Shown: positions 32,356-41,954, numbered from the stretch's first letter. The stretch: 50,202 nucleotides of DNA from Rhodospirillales bacterium (GCA_018648445.1 JABGRG010000016.1:1-50202); one strand, 5' to 3'. The notes: generated from the sequence alone by a model not told the origin. Numbers and translations: made by a program.

Positions 32356-33300
32356 ATGTTGAAGAAAGCACTTATCGGCGCCGCCGCGACGACCGCCATG
32401 ATGGTTGCCGCATCCACCTCGTTCGCGTTTCCGGACCGCCCGGTGACGTTCGTTGTTCCGTTCAGCGCCGGCGGTGGCACCGACGGCGTGGCGCGCGCCT
32501 TCCAGCAGGAATTCGCCAAAGCCCTTGGCGGCACCGTGATCGTCAAAAACACCGCCGGTGCCAGTGGCACGGTGGGTGCCGCCGAAGCCGCCAACGCCAA
32601 GGCCGACGGCTACACCTTGGGCTTCCTGCCCATCGGACCCGCCACCATTCAGCCCCACATTCGTAAACTCCCCTACAGCCTTGCTTCCTGGGAATTCGTT
32701 TGCAACGTAACGGCCAGCCCCGTGACATTCATGGTCAAGAAAGATGCGCCGTGGAATTCACTGGCTGATTTCGTTGCCGAAGTTAAGGGCAAGCCCGGCA
32801 AGTACGTTTACGGATCCTCCGGCCCCGGCACCATCCCGCACCTTGCCATGGCCGCCACCGCAGGCGCGCTGGGTCTCAAGATGAAACACATGCCCGACAA
32901 GGGCACGGCCAACGCCATGAAGTCCATGGCCGGTGGCGTCATCCAGGCGTTTGCCGATACGCCGGTTGTTCTCAGCCGTTACGACGTCAAAGCCCTTGCC
33001 ACCTTCACCGCCGAATCCATTCCGGCGCTTAGCGATATTCCGACCATGAAGTCGCTGGGTAACGACCTTCAGTTCTCGGTGTGGCGCGGTATCTTCGCAC
33101 CCAAGGGAACGCCCGCCGACGTCATCGCCAAGCTTGATAAGGCTTGCGCTGCAGGTGCGGCGTCCGACGGCTTCAAGGCCTTTGCCAAGAAGACCAATAC
33201 CGATATCCTGTATATGGACAGCGCCAAATTCCAAGCGTTCGCGCAGTCTGAATACAAGAAAAACGGCACCATCCTTGAGAAAGCGGGTCTGAAGAAGTAA
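32356..33300 (+). CDS. Tripartite tricarboxylate transporter substrate-binding protein (TctC/Bug family)
   Basis: The 314-residue periplasmic binding protein has a signal peptide ending STSFA-FP. It then has the Bug-family opening FPDRPVTFVVPFSAGGGTDGVARAF and later VYGSSGPGTIPHLAMAA and RGIFAPKGTPADVIAKLDKACAAG. It captures a carboxylate or sugar acid for the TctAB permease. AAGGGA precedes the ATG. It is followed by a 15-bp hairpin before the small subunit gene. Confidence 0.94.
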   Translation: MLKKALIGAAATTAMMVAASTSFAFPDRPVTFVVPFSAGGGTDGVARAFQQEFAKALGGTVIVKNTAGASGTVGAAEAANAKADGYTLGFLPIGPATIQPHIRKLPYSLASWEFVCNVTASPVTFMVKKDAPWNSLADFVAEVKGKPGKYVYGSSGPGTIPHLAMAATAGALGLKMKHMPDKGTANAMKSMAGGVIQAFADTPVVLSRYDVKALATFTAESIPALSDIPTMKSLGNDLQFSVWRGIFAPKGTPADVIAKLDKACAAGAASDGFKAFAKKTNTDILYMDSAKFQAFAQSEYKKNGTILEKAGLKK

Positions 33301-33323
33301 TCAGGATCGCATTGCGACGGTTA

Positions 33324-33361
33324 GCTGCGGTCGCGGGGCGTTTCACCCCCGTGACCGCAGC
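33324..33361 (+). promoter_or_regulatory. Intercistronic hairpin after the TTT binding-protein gene
   Basis: GCTGCGGTC pairs with GACCGCAGC and the adjoining GCGGGG with CCCCGT (one G:T), giving about 15 bp around an 8-base loop. There is no T-tract. It begins 24 bases after the binding-protein stop, in the same place as the hairpins at 4436 and 49915. Confidence 0.65.
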
Positions 33362-33384
33362 CCAACACCAGGGACCACGGGATA

Positions 33385-33843
33385 ATGAAAGCAAACCTTC
33401 AAAGCTATTTCAGCGGCTTTCTGCTTCTTTTAGCGCTTTCATTGCTCGTCCATACCTACAGCGACGAATACCAAGGCATGGGGATCGGAGCCGAATTCGG
33501 GCCCATGTTCTATCCGCGTATTCTGCTTTGGATGTGGATCGGCATTTCAGGACTGCTGGTCGTCACTTCCATTGTCGGCAAAACCAAGGCCCCGGCTGCG
33601 CAAAATTGGGCGCGCCTTTTTGGGATGTTCGGCCTTGTGGCGCTTTGCACCCTCTTGTTGACGCAAATCGGCTTTTTATTTTCGACATTGCTTTTCTCTT
33701 TGTCGGCGAGTTGGTTCATGGGGTTCCGCAAACCCCTGGGGCTGGTTTTGGCCGGGATCGTTTTCCCGGTGTTCACGTGGTACCTGTTCCACGAAATCCT
33801 GCTGATCCGCCTGCCTGTTTCACCCTGGTTTACGTGGGTTTAA
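33385..33843 (+). CDS. TTT transporter small membrane subunit (TctB family)
   Basis: A 152-residue membrane protein with four hydrophobic helices (about 8-24, 45-65, 78-110 and 117-135). It has the TctB pattern 'GAEFGPMFYPRILLWMWIGISGLLVV'. It pairs with TctA in the inner membrane. The gene starts after GGGATA and ends three bases before the tctA ATG, so the two are in one operon. Confidence 0.88.
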   Translation: MKANLQSYFSGFLLLLALSLLVHTYSDEYQGMGIGAEFGPMFYPRILLWMWIGISGLLVVTSIVGKTKAPAAQNWARLFGMFGLVALCTLLLTQIGFLFSTLLFSLSASWFMGFRKPLGLVLAGIVFPVFTWYLFHEILLIRLPVSPWFTWV

Positions 33844-33846
33844 TCG

Positions 33847-35337
33847 ATGGAACACGTTCTTCCCGCTCTGGATCTCGTTTTATCGCCTGCGGTCGGCATT
33901 TCGATGTTCATCGGTACGCTGGTTGGCATCGTTATCGGCGCGTTACCGGGGCTTGGCTCCGTCGTCGCATTGACGGTTTGCCTGCCGTTCACTTTTTCCA
34001 TGGAACAGGTTCCGGCCATTACGCTGCTTCTCGGCGTTTATTGCGGATCGGTCTATGGCGGATCGGTCTCGGCCATCCTGATCAATACCCCCGGCACGCC
34101 GCAATCGGCGGCAACATGCTTTGACGGGTTTCCCCTGGTTCAGCAGGGCAAGGCCGACACGGCCCTGGGCTGGTCGACCATGGCCTCGGTCATCGGTGGC
34201 CTATTCTCGTGCATGGTTTTGATTCTGGCGGCGCCGCAACTAGCGGCGATTGCTCTTAAATTCGGCCCCATCGAAACATTCGCCCTGATCACGATGGCGC
34301 TCACCTGCATCGCCAGCATTTCGCGCGGCAGCATGTTGAAGGGCCTGCTGGCCGGTGTCCTCGGGTTGTGTTGCGCCACAGTCGGCGCCGATCCCATCAC
34401 CGGCGACCTTCGCTTCAATTTTGGTTACTTTCCACTTTCGGCCGGGCTTGATTTGATCGCCGTGGTGGTCGGGATTTTCGCCCTATCGGAGGTTTTCATC
34501 CGAGTCGGGAAAAAAGTCACGGAAACCCCCAACTGGATCGCCAAATCGGGCATCAAGCTTCCCTCATGGGCCGATTGGAAACCGCGTCTGGCGGTTCTCG
34601 CCAAGTCCAGCATCATTGGCTCGTTTGTTGGCGTGCTTCCCGGAACCGGTGCCGCCACCGCAGCCTTTATCAGTTATGCCGAGGCCAAACGGTCCTCGCC
34701 CCGGCGCGATCGCCTGGGAACCGGAGAACCCGATGGCATCATCGCCTCCGAAGCGGCCAACAATGCGGTCACCGGCGGCGCGCTGGTACCGACGCTGGCT
34801 TTGGGAATTCCGGGCGACGCCATCACCGCCGTCATGATGACGACCATGATCATTCATGGGATCACCCCCGGCGTACGCCTGATGGCGGAAAACGGCGATG
34901 TGGTTTACGCCTGTTTCATCGCCCTGATCGTCATCAACATCATTATGCTGGGCCAAGGCATCGTGCTGGCGCGAGGGTTTACACGCATCCTCAAGACGCC
35001 CGAACCCCTGCTATTGGCCATGGTCGTGATCCTGTGCCTGCTGGGGTCATACGGTGTGCGCGGCAATCCGTTTGATCTGATGGTGACCTTGGGCTTCGGC
35101 GCCATGGGCTACTTCCTGCGCCTGTTCGGCTTTCCCGTGGCCCCCGTGGTTATCGGCCTGGTTTTGGGGCCGCAGTTCGAAATCAGCCTGCGTCAGGGTT
35201 TGATCCTTACCGACAACAGTTTCCTCGAATTTTTCACCGGCCACCCCATCGCCCTTGGCTTGTTCATTACGACCGCAGCGATCCTGACATGGCCGCTGAT
35301 CCGAAAATTCATCGCGCCAAAATCGGTAGATACCTAG
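33847..35337 (+). CDS. TTT transporter large membrane subunit (TctA family)
   Basis: A 496-residue secondary importer with about 12 helices. Family signatures include LVGIVIGALPGLGSVVALTVCLPFTF near the N terminus, YGGSVSAILINTPGTPQSAATCFDG and VGVLPGTGAATAAFISYAEAKRSS, and EAANNAVTGGALVPTLALGIPGDAITAV. It uses the proton or sodium gradient. It is the last gene of the operon and is followed by a strong terminator. Confidence 0.95.
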   Translation: MEHVLPALDLVLSPAVGISMFIGTLVGIVIGALPGLGSVVALTVCLPFTFSMEQVPAITLLLGVYCGSVYGGSVSAILINTPGTPQSAATCFDGFPLVQQGKADTALGWSTMASVIGGLFSCMVLILAAPQLAAIALKFGPIETFALITMALTCIASISRGSMLKGLLAGVLGLCCATVGADPITGDLRFNFGYFPLSAGLDLIAVVVGIFALSEVFIRVGKKVTETPNWIAKSGIKLPSWADWKPRLAVLAKSSIIGSFVGVLPGTGAATAAFISYAEAKRSSPRRDRLGTGEPDGIIASEAANNAVTGGALVPTLALGIPGDAITAVMMTTMIIHGITPGVRLMAENGDVVYACFIALIVINIIMLGQGIVLARGFTRILKTPEPLLLAMVVILCLLGSYGVRGNPFDLMVTLGFGAMGYFLRLFGFPVAPVVIGLVLGPQFEISLRQGLILTDNSFLEFFTGHPIALGLFITTAAILTWPLIRKFIAPKSVDT

Positions 35338-35370
35338 AAAACCGAAGTCTCCCTGTGGCGCGTCCTCCTC

Positions 35371-35406
35371 CCGGGAATCCCATGATTGGATTCCCGGACT
35401 TTTTTT
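35371..35406 (+). terminator. Rho-independent terminator of the TTT operon
   Basis: CCGGGAATCC pairs perfectly with GGATTCCCGG around CATGATT, followed by ACTTTTTTT. A textbook terminator. Confidence 0.92.
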
Positions 35407-35461
35407 CCGGCGTCCAAACCGGTTCTGGCCGGGACGACACCATCCTGCTACAGCTATTCCC

Positions 35462-36328
35462 ATGATGGCGAAGCCCGCCCCCAAAGAAGCACTTTCGGCC
35501 AACGTGCGCGGTATGTTGTGGATGGCGCTGACCGCCTTTCTGCTGACCGTCATGTCGGGCCTGATGAAGGGGGCCGGGCAAACCCTGCCTGTTGCCGAGA
35601 TTGTCTGCATCCGCATGATCATCGGCGCGCTGTCCATGTTGCCGTGGATGCTGCGCGGCGGCCTTGCCGGGGTGAGCACACAAAGACTGGGAGGCCATTT
35701 CGTGCGCGCCGTGCTGGGTATCGCGGCCTTCGTTCTGTATATTTACGCGATCAGCAATATGCTGCTGGCCAACGCCATGGCCTTGACCTTCACGACACCT
35801 TTGTGGATGATCGTGGTTTCACGCATAGCGTTCGGTGAGAAGGCCGGATGGCCGCGAACCATCGCAACGCTCGTCGGCTTTGCCGGAATTCTGATCATCG
35901 CCCGGCCTGATGTTGAAATCAGCACCCCCGCCTTGGCCGCGCTGGCCAGCGCCTTTCTGTTGTCGTTGGCGATGCTCTACGTCAAGCGCTTGTCCAACAC
36001 GGAATCGCCCCAAAAACTGGCCTTCTACGTTCAAGTCTTCGGCGCCCTTTTCACGGCGCCCTTTGTGGCTTTGAACTGGCAGTCCCCGACTGGTTGGGAC
36101 TGGACGATTCTGCTGGCCGCCGGTTTTTTGGGTACGCTCGGCCTGTTCGGGCAAGCGCGGGCCTACGCGACGGGAAGCCCAACCGCCGTCGCGCCGGTCG
36201 ATTTCACACGCCTGCCCATAGCCGTTCTAATCGGGATTTTCTTTTTCGGCGAACTGCCCAACGCATCGGCCTTCGCTGGAATGGCCGTCGTCATCGGCGC
36301 GCTGGTGTTCATCTCGCGCCGCGCGTAA
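35462..36328 (+). CDS. EamA/DMT-family transporter
   Basis: A 288-residue inner membrane protein with ten predicted helices in two EamA repeats, typical of drug/metabolite exporters (RhaT/YdcZ-like superfamily). The first repeat begins GMLWMALTAFLLTVMSGLMKGAG and the second is around 160-285 with 'AFFGELPNASAFAGMAVVIGALVFISRR'. Adjacent ATGs occur at 35462 and 35465. It runs convergently with glnS, with only three bases between stops. Confidence 0.9.
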   Translation: MMAKPAPKEALSANVRGMLWMALTAFLLTVMSGLMKGAGQTLPVAEIVCIRMIIGALSMLPWMLRGGLAGVSTQRLGGHFVRAVLGIAAFVLYIYAISNMLLANAMALTFTTPLWMIVVSRIAFGEKAGWPRTIATLVGFAGILIIARPDVEISTPALAALASAFLLSLAMLYVKRLSNTESPQKLAFYVQVFGALFTAPFVALNWQSPTGWDWTILLAAGFLGTLGLFGQARAYATGSPTAVAPVDFTRLPIAVLIGIFFFGELPNASAFAGMAVVIGALVFISRRA

Positions 36329-36331
36329 CCC

Positions 36332-38023
36332 CTATTTCTTGGCCTTGGCCTGGATTTTGGCCCAACTGTCGCGCAAGGCGACCGTACGGTTGAAAACCAG
36401 TTTCTCGGGCGTAGAATCCGGGTCCACGCAGAAATAACCCTGCCGCTCGAACTGGACCGCCTCGCCCTGCGGCGCATCTGCCAGCGCGGGTTCCAACAGG
36501 CCGCCTTCCATAACACTCAGCGAGTCCGGATCCACGTCATCCAGGAAATTACCGTCGGCTCCCGGATCGGCGCGCGAGAACAGATGATCATAAAGCCGTA
36601 TCTCGGCAGGCACGGCATGGGCCGCCGACACCCAATGCAGGGTCCCCTTGACCTTGCGTCCGTCGGGCGAGTCGCCGCCACGGGTTGCCGGATCGTAGGT
36701 GCAGCGCAGTTCGACCACCTCGCCCGCGTCGTTTTTGATAACGTCGGTGCAGGTGATGAAATAGGCGTAGCGCAGGCGCACCTCGCGGCCCGGCGCAAGC
36801 CTGAAAAACTTGCGCGGCGCATCTTCCATGAAGTCGCTTCGTTCAATGTAGATTTCGCGCCCGAATGATACCTTGCGCTTTCCGGCGTCCGCGTCCTCGG
36901 GATTGTTCACGGCGTCCAGTTCTTCGGTCTGGTCTTCCGGATAGTTCTCAATAACCACCTTCAGCGGATCAAGCACGGCCATGCGGCGCAGGGCCTTTTT
37001 GTTAAGGTATTCTCGCGCGCAATGATCCAGCAGCGCGACTTCGATGACGTTGTTGCTTTTGGTCACGCCGACGCGCTTGGCGAAATCGCGCAGGGCCGCG
37101 GCGGGCAAGCCCCGGCGGCGCATGCCCGAAATGGTCGGCATGCGCGGGTCATCCCATCCGCGCACATGGCCTTCGTCAACCAATTGGCGCAGGTAACGCT
37201 TGGAAACGATGGTGTGCGAAACGTTGAGGCGCGAAAATTCATACTGGCGCGGACGCGACGGCGCGTCGATGTTGTCCAGATACCAATCGTAAAGCGGCCG
37301 GTGATCCTCGAATTCCAGCGTGCAGATGGAATGGGTGATGTGTTCGATGCTGTCCGACTGGCCGTGCGTGAAATCATAAGTCGGATAGATGCACCACGCA
37401 TCCCCGGTACGCGGATGGCTTTCATGAACGATGCGGTACATGACCGGATCGCGCAAATTCATGTTGCCGGACGCCATGTCGATCTTGGCGCGAAGAACGC
37501 GCGTTCCGTCGGCAAACTCGCCCGCGCGCATGCGGCGGAATAAATCCAGGTTTTCCGCAGGTGAGCGATCCCGATAGGGGCTGTTCTTGCCGGGCTCCGT
37601 CAGGGTGCCGCGATGGGCGCGGATTTCATCGGCCGAAAGATCATCCACGTAGGCCTTGCCCGCTTCAATCAGGTGTTCGGCCCACGCGTAAAGCTGATCG
37701 AAGTAGTCCGATGCATAATGCAGGTGATCGCCCCAGTCGAAGCCGAGCCAGCGCACGTCTTCCTGGATGCTGTCGATGTATTCCTGCTCTTCCCTGGCCG
37801 GGTTGGTGTCGTCGAAGCGCAGATTGCAGCGCCCGCCAAACTCCTCGGCGATGGAGAAATTCAGGCAGATGGATTTGGCGTGACCGATATGCAGATAGCC
37901 ATTGGGTTCGGGCGGAAAGCGCGTTACCACACCTTCATGCTTGCGCGCGTCCAGATCGGCGCGGATGATATCGCGGATGAAATCGCGAGGTTCTTCACTG
38001 TTCTTGGTATCGGCTTCGCTCAT
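36332..38023 (-). CDS. glnS: Glutaminyl-tRNA synthetase
   Basis: The 563-residue class I synthetase charges tRNA-Gln directly. HIGH reads LHIGHAK (residues 44-50) and the KMSKS-type loop is TIVSKRY (about 271-277). [17 protein letters not shown] and [11 protein letters not shown] are diagnostic for GlnRS. The C-terminal beta-barrel anticodon domain is complete ([28 protein letters not shown]). The GlnS route is patchy in alphaproteobacteria, many of which instead use GatCAB; the presence here is noteworthy but common in some Rhodospirillales. Confidence 0.97.
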   Translation of the reverse strand: MSEADTKNSEEPRDFIRDIIRADLDARKHEGVVTRFPPEPNGYLHIGHAKSICLNFSIAEEFGGRCNLRFDDTNPAREEQEYIDSIQEDVRWLGFDWGDHLHYASDYFDQLYAWAEHLIEAGKAYVDDLSADEIRAHRGTLTEPGKNSPYRDRSPAENLDLFRRMRAGEFADGTRVLRAKIDMASGNMNLRDPVMYRIVHESHPRTGDAWCIYPTYDFTHGQSDSIEHITHSICTLEFEDHRPLYDWYLDNIDAPSRPRQYEFSRLNVSHTIVSKRYLRQLVDEGHVRGWDDPRMPTISGMRRRGLPAAALRDFAKRVGVTKSNNVIEVALLDHCAREYLNKKALRRMAVLDPLKVVIENYPEDQTEELDAVNNPEDADAGKRKVSFGREIYIERSDFMEDAPRKFFRLAPGREVRLRYAYFITCTDVIKNDAGEVVELRCTYDPATRGGDSPDGRKVKGTLHWVSAAHAVPAEIRLYDHLFSRADPGADGNFLDDVDPDSLSVMEGGLLEPALADAPQGEAVQFERQGYFCVDPDSTPEKLVFNRTVALRDSWAKIQAKAKK

Positions 38024-38145
38024 CGCACTTGCGCTCCGGCCAGGGCTTTAATTACGGTATTTTGTGAGTTATTCATTTCGGCGCCCCTGTCTGCAAGAAT
38101 TTGCTGCCATCGTCAAGCGAACCGTAGAAAAATTGGGATTATTCC

Positions 38146-38934
38146 ATGTCCAAGACGCCAGCCAGTCACGATCCAAGCGGCTTGAAGTCCGTACACAAGA
38201 CGGTTGCCGTGCTGGAATGCTTCTCCAGGCTTGAGCGATCGTTAAGCGTCGCCGAGGTGGCCAAAAAAACGGGACTACCCAAAACCACCACCCATCGAAT
38301 TTTGACGACTCTGCGCGAGGTTGGTTATGTCGAGCAGGAACGCGAACGCGAGCATTACCGGCTTGGCATCCGCCTGTTTGAACTGGGCAATGTCGTTTTG
38401 GACAGTATGGACCTGCCGCGCGAGGCCGCTCCCTTCGTGGAACGGCTGATACAGTTGTCGGGCGAGGGAAGTCATTTGTGCGTGTTCGATGGCGCGCAGG
38501 CCGTGGTCATCCAGCACCGAGACCCCGATGGCGGAACCGGCAACCGGGTCACCACCATCCACGCCGCGCCCGCCCATTGCACCGGCGTCGGCAAGGCCGC
38601 ACTGGCGTTCCAACCCGAGGAAACGATTACGCGAATCATTCAGGCCGGTTTGCAACGATACACGCGCACGACCATCACCGAACCCGATGCCCTGCGCGCC
38701 GAGTTGACCCAAATCCGCGGGCAGGGTTACGCCATCGATAATTCCGAACACGAGGCGGGTTTGGGATGCGTTGCAGCACCCATTCGCAATGCGGCGGGTG
38801 ACGTTTTTGCGGCCATCAGTGTGTCGGGTCCGCAGGTTCGCATGACCGAAGACCGTATTCCGTCGCTGGCTGAACTCGTCATGGATATCGCCGAGAAAAT
38901 CAGTCGGCGCTTGGGATACGCAGGATCATCCTAA
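38146..38934 (+). CDS. IclR-family transcriptional regulator
   Basis: A 262-residue regulator with an IclR helix-turn-helix (TVAVLECFSRLERSLSVAEVAKKTGLPKTTTHRILTTLREVGYVEQE) at about 15-70. The C-terminal IclR effector domain holds TTIHAAPAHCTGVGKAALAF and GYAIDNSEHEAGLGCVAAPIRNAAGDVFAAISVSGP. Next to it lies a palindromic IclR-box-like site (38991-39005) in front of the DapA-family gene, so that gene is the likely target. Confidence 0.95.
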   Translation: MSKTPASHDPSGLKSVHKTVAVLECFSRLERSLSVAEVAKKTGLPKTTTHRILTTLREVGYVEQEREREHYRLGIRLFELGNVVLDSMDLPREAAPFVERLIQLSGEGSHLCVFDGAQAVVIQHRDPDGGTGNRVTTIHAAPAHCTGVGKAALAFQPEETITRIIQAGLQRYTRTTITEPDALRAELTQIRGQGYAIDNSEHEAGLGCVAAPIRNAAGDVFAAISVSGPQVRMTEDRIPSLAELVMDIAEKISRRLGYAGSS

Positions 38935-38990
38935 CTCCCTTGATCCGAAGTTGACGAAAAGCCGTCGGGGAAGTAAGCTAAATCATAAAT

Positions 38991-39005
38991 TGGAATTGTA
39001 TTCCA
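38991..39005. promoter_or_regulatory. IclR-type operator
   Basis: TGGAATTGTATTCCA is a perfect inverted repeat around a central base triplet TGT. It closely resembles the IclR box TGGAAATNATTTCCA. It lies about 57 bases downstream of the IclR gene stop and 23 bases before the aldolase start, in the expected place for direct control of the downstream gene. Confidence 0.65.
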
Positions 39006-39028
39006 CAATCCGGAATGGGAGAGAAACC

Positions 39029-39919
39029 GTGACATCCAAGCTTTCGGGCGTTGTGCCCCCGATGACGACACCCTTTGACGCAAACGGCGACATTGACCTT
39101 CGCGCCGTCAAAACACAGGTCGACTGGTGCGTCGATCAAGGCGCGCACGGCCTTGCCGTGGGCGGCAGCACCGGCGAAGGCCATACGCTGGACGTCGAAG
39201 AATTCCGCGACCTGATCGAAGCCGCCGTGGAAGCTTCCGCCGGGCGTGTTCCGATCATCGCCGGAATTATCGTGGACAGCACGCGCGACGCCATCAGGCG
39301 CGGAAAGGCCGTCGCTGATATGGACGTGGCCGCCCTGCAGGTGACGCCCGTGCATTACCTGTTCCGGCCCAGCGACGACGCCATGCAGGAACATTTCCGC
39401 GTCATGGGCGAGGAAACCGGTCAGGACATCCTCATTTACAACGTCATTCCGTGGTCATACCTGTCGCCGGAACTGCTGTGCAAAATCATGCGCGAAGTGC
39501 CGCAGGTGGTCGGCGTCAAGCAAAGCGCCGGTGATTTGAAAATGCTGGCCGACCTGATGCTCATGTGTCAGCCCGAGGACCGCATTTTCAGCGCCGTCGA
39601 TGCGCTTCTGTATCCGTCCTATGCGCTGGGTGCCTGCGGTTCCATCGCCGCGACGCTTTCGGCCATCCCCGGCCCCTGCGTTGAACAGTGGGATGCGGTT
39701 CAGGCGGGCGATCACGTTCGCGCCAAGGCCCTGCACGAAAAAATCCTGCCCATGTGGAACGCCATCGTCGCCGACAACCTGCCGGCCTGCACCAAGTACG
39801 CGCAGACCATTCAGGGCTGTCCGGGCCTTTATCCGCGCGCACCCATGCCGGAAGCGAGCGACGACCAAAAAACAGCGATCCGCAAGGCCCTTACGGACCT
39901 GGGGATCGCTATTTCCTAA
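39029..39919 (+). CDS. Dihydrodipicolinate synthase/N-acetylneuraminate lyase family aldolase
   Basis: A 296-residue TIM-barrel class I aldolase. GSTGEGHTL gives the keto-acid-binding loop (residues 46-54), YNVIPW contains the proton-relay Tyr (Y137) and VVGVKQSAGD the Schiff-base Lys (K164). This is the DapA/NanA/KDG aldolase fold; catabolic members cleave 2-keto-3-deoxy acids or related compounds to pyruvate and an aldehyde. The GTG at 39029 has GGGAGAG just upstream; the more distant open-frame start lies in the operator. It runs convergently with the AOR gene, four bases apart. Context argues against lysine biosynthesis. Confidence 0.9.
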   Translation: MTSKLSGVVPPMTTPFDANGDIDLRAVKTQVDWCVDQGAHGLAVGGSTGEGHTLDVEEFRDLIEAAVEASAGRVPIIAGIIVDSTRDAIRRGKAVADMDVAALQVTPVHYLFRPSDDAMQEHFRVMGEETGQDILIYNVIPWSYLSPELLCKIMREVPQVVGVKQSAGDLKMLADLMLMCQPEDRIFSAVDALLYPSYALGACGSIAATLSAIPGPCVEQWDAVQAGDHVRAKALHEKILPMWNAIVADNLPACTKYAQTIQGCPGLYPRAPMPEASDDQKTAIRKALTDLGIAIS

Positions 39920-39923
39920 TTTC

Positions 39924-41786
39924 TCAGGCGAACGGTGACAATCCGAGGCGCGAAAGCGTCTCGGACGCCGGGCACCCCTCTTCCGTCCAGCCCCGCGCGG
40001 TGTAGTAGTCGCTCAGCATCGGCGCCAGCGGCGGCACATCCAGATCGAAATCATCGCCCTTCTTGCGCAGGGTCCGCATACGCGGCGGCAGGGTGTCGTC
40101 CTTGCGGCCAATGCCGAAGCGGTTGTTGATCATGCGCTTCAAGTTGAAGCCCCGCTCGCCGATTTTATTGAAACCCTGCACCGTGATGTCGCGCCCGGTA
40201 ATCATGCTGTACCACTCGGCCATGCGGGTATAAGACGTGGCGTCGGCGATTGCGGTGAACTTGCAGATCACCAGACTGTCCAGAACGTTCATCAGGTTCT
40301 GCACCATGGCCGTCACCTCACCCTTGCCTTCGCGCTGGTATCCGGGATGGGATTCGGTCAGGCCCAGTTCGGGTATGGTGCCGCCGTCTTCGTAGACGTT
40401 CATGAAGCCCGAAAGATGGCAAGCGCCGCGATTGCTGGTGGCGTAGGCCAAAGCCTGCCCCCAACTGTATCGCGGATCGTGCATGGGAAGCTCCAGACCT
40501 TTGACCTCCACCGCGTACTCGGGGGCCATTCCGCCGAATATTTCGGCGGCCCGACGCGACCCACCGGCCAACGCGCAATCGAAATCGCTTTCCGGGCGGC
40601 CCAGCCGCTCCAGCAGCGCCAGTGCGGACGCTCCGTCGCCGAAGGTCAGTTCCAGCCCGCCCGTGTCCTCCAGCGTCACAATGCCCTTTTCGAAACACTC
40701 GAAGGCAAAGGCGATGACCATCCCAGCCGAAATGGTGTCGAGACCCAAATTGTTGCACCGTTCGTTCAGCTTGATGATGGCTTCCGGGTCGTCGATATTC
40801 AGCAGGCTGCCGAAGCTGGCCATGGTTTCGTATTCGGGCCCGGAAATTTCACCCACCGTGGCGAAGGGGCCATCCTTCACTTCCATGGTACGCGCGCACA
40901 GGATGGTGCATCGTTTGCAGCCGCTGCGCTTAAGCTGATAGTCGCGGATCATGGCCGTGCCGGTAATCTTTTTGGACAACGGCGTGTTTTGCCCGGTGCG
41001 CCAGTTGTCGATGGGCAAATCGCCAATCTGATCACACACGATCAACCCGCCGCCCGTGCCGTACGTGCGGAAGTTTTCCAGCGTGTCCTGAACTCCGGGG
41101 ATGGTGGCCTTGATGGATGCCGCCAGTTCGTCGGGTTTGGCAACGGTTGCTACGGCCTTGCCCTTGCCCGACACGACGACGGCCTTGAGCATTTTCGAGC
41201 CCATCACCGCGCCGACGCCGCAGCGCCCGGCAAAGCGTGTGTGCCGCCCGTCGTGGCCGATGGCGGCAAAGGCGACCATGCGCTCGCCGCCGGGGCCAAT
41301 CACGCCGTTCACCACATGTTTGCCGTAGGCCGCCTTGAGGTTCTCATCGACCTCGTAGATCTCCTGCCCCCAATAGGGCGCGCCGTCTTCAAGGCGAATC
41401 CCATCTTCCTCGATAACCAGAATGACCGGTTTTTCGGACGCCCCGGTAAAAACAATTCCGTCCAACCCGCAGCCCTTTAACTGACGCCCGAAAGCCCCGC
41501 CACAGTTGGCCTCGCCATAGCCGCCCGAAACCGGCGACAGGGTCACGACCTCGTAACGCCCGCCCGCCGGAACATTCGTTCCGGTAAACGGCCCGGTCAT
41601 CATGATCAACGGATTATCAGGCCCCAGCGGATCGGTCTCGCCGTCGGTCAACCGTGCCAATATGGCCGCGCCCAGACAGCCGCCTCCGATGAAGTCGACC
41701 GCATCGGCCTCGCCAATGGGCTGAACCTCGATCTTGCCATTGGTCAGATTAACCCAAGCCACGCGATCATGATATCCGCCGAGCAT
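39924..41786 (-). CDS. Aldehyde ferredoxin oxidoreductase family protein (tungsto/molybdo-pterin)
   Basis: A 620-residue cytosolic oxidoreductase that would oxidise an aldehyde to a carboxylate. The four [4Fe-4S] Cys ligands fit the AOR pattern C-x2-C-x3-C plus a distant Cys (C290, C293, C297 in SGCKRCTILCART and C508 in LDSLVICKF). N-terminal pterin-binding segments include GCLGAAILARL, GPFTGTNVPAGGRYEVVTLSPVSGGYGEANCGGAFG and GHDGRHTRFAGRCGVGAVMGSK. The ATG at 41786 has GGAGAG upstream. No AOR-type ferredoxin or MoaD-like gene is next to it. Its proximity to the DapA-family aldolase suggests it acts on that aldehyde product. Confidence 0.95.
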   Translation of the reverse strand: MLGGYHDRVAWVNLTNGKIEVQPIGEADAVDFIGGGCLGAAILARLTDGETDPLGPDNPLIMMTGPFTGTNVPAGGRYEVVTLSPVSGGYGEANCGGAFGRQLKGCGLDGIVFTGASEKPVILVIEEDGIRLEDGAPYWGQEIYEVDENLKAAYGKHVVNGVIGPGGERMVAFAAIGHDGRHTRFAGRCGVGAVMGSKMLKAVVVSGKGKAVATVAKPDELAASIKATIPGVQDTLENFRTYGTGGGLIVCDQIGDLPIDNWRTGQNTPLSKKITGTAMIRDYQLKRSGCKRCTILCARTMEVKDGPFATVGEISGPEYETMASFGSLLNIDDPEAIIKLNERCNNLGLDTISAGMVIAFAFECFEKGIVTLEDTGGLELTFGDGASALALLERLGRPESDFDCALAGGSRRAAEIFGGMAPEYAVEVKGLELPMHDPRYSWGQALAYATSNRGACHLSGFMNVYEDGGTIPELGLTESHPGYQREGKGEVTAMVQNLMNVLDSLVICKFTAIADATSYTRMAEWYSMITGRDITVQGFNKIGERGFNLKRMINNRFGIGRKDDTLPPRMRTLRKKGDDFDLDVPPLAPMLSDYYTARGWTEEGCPASETLSRLGLSPFA

Positions 41787-41868
41787 CTTCTTCTCTCCTG
41801 TCAATTCCACACCCAAAGCCCTTTGGAACAAATTACCACATTGAAAACAAACAAAAACAGCCCCTTCT

Positions 41869-41895
41869 CGATGGAAAATGCAATCATTTCCATCG
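41869..41895. promoter_or_regulatory. Long imperfect palindrome in the AOR promoter region
   Basis: CGATGGAAAATG (41869-41880) and CATTTCCATCG (41885-41895) are inverted copies with one extra A. They form a 27-base element of the TGGAA/TTCCA type between the divergent AOR and binding-protein genes. A similar but shorter-spaced box precedes the DapA-like gene. Confidence 0.5.
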
Positions 41896-41954
41896 ATAGT
41901 AAAATTTAGTATGGTTACGATGGGATTGAAAGTTATTCTAGAGACTCACCTTCA

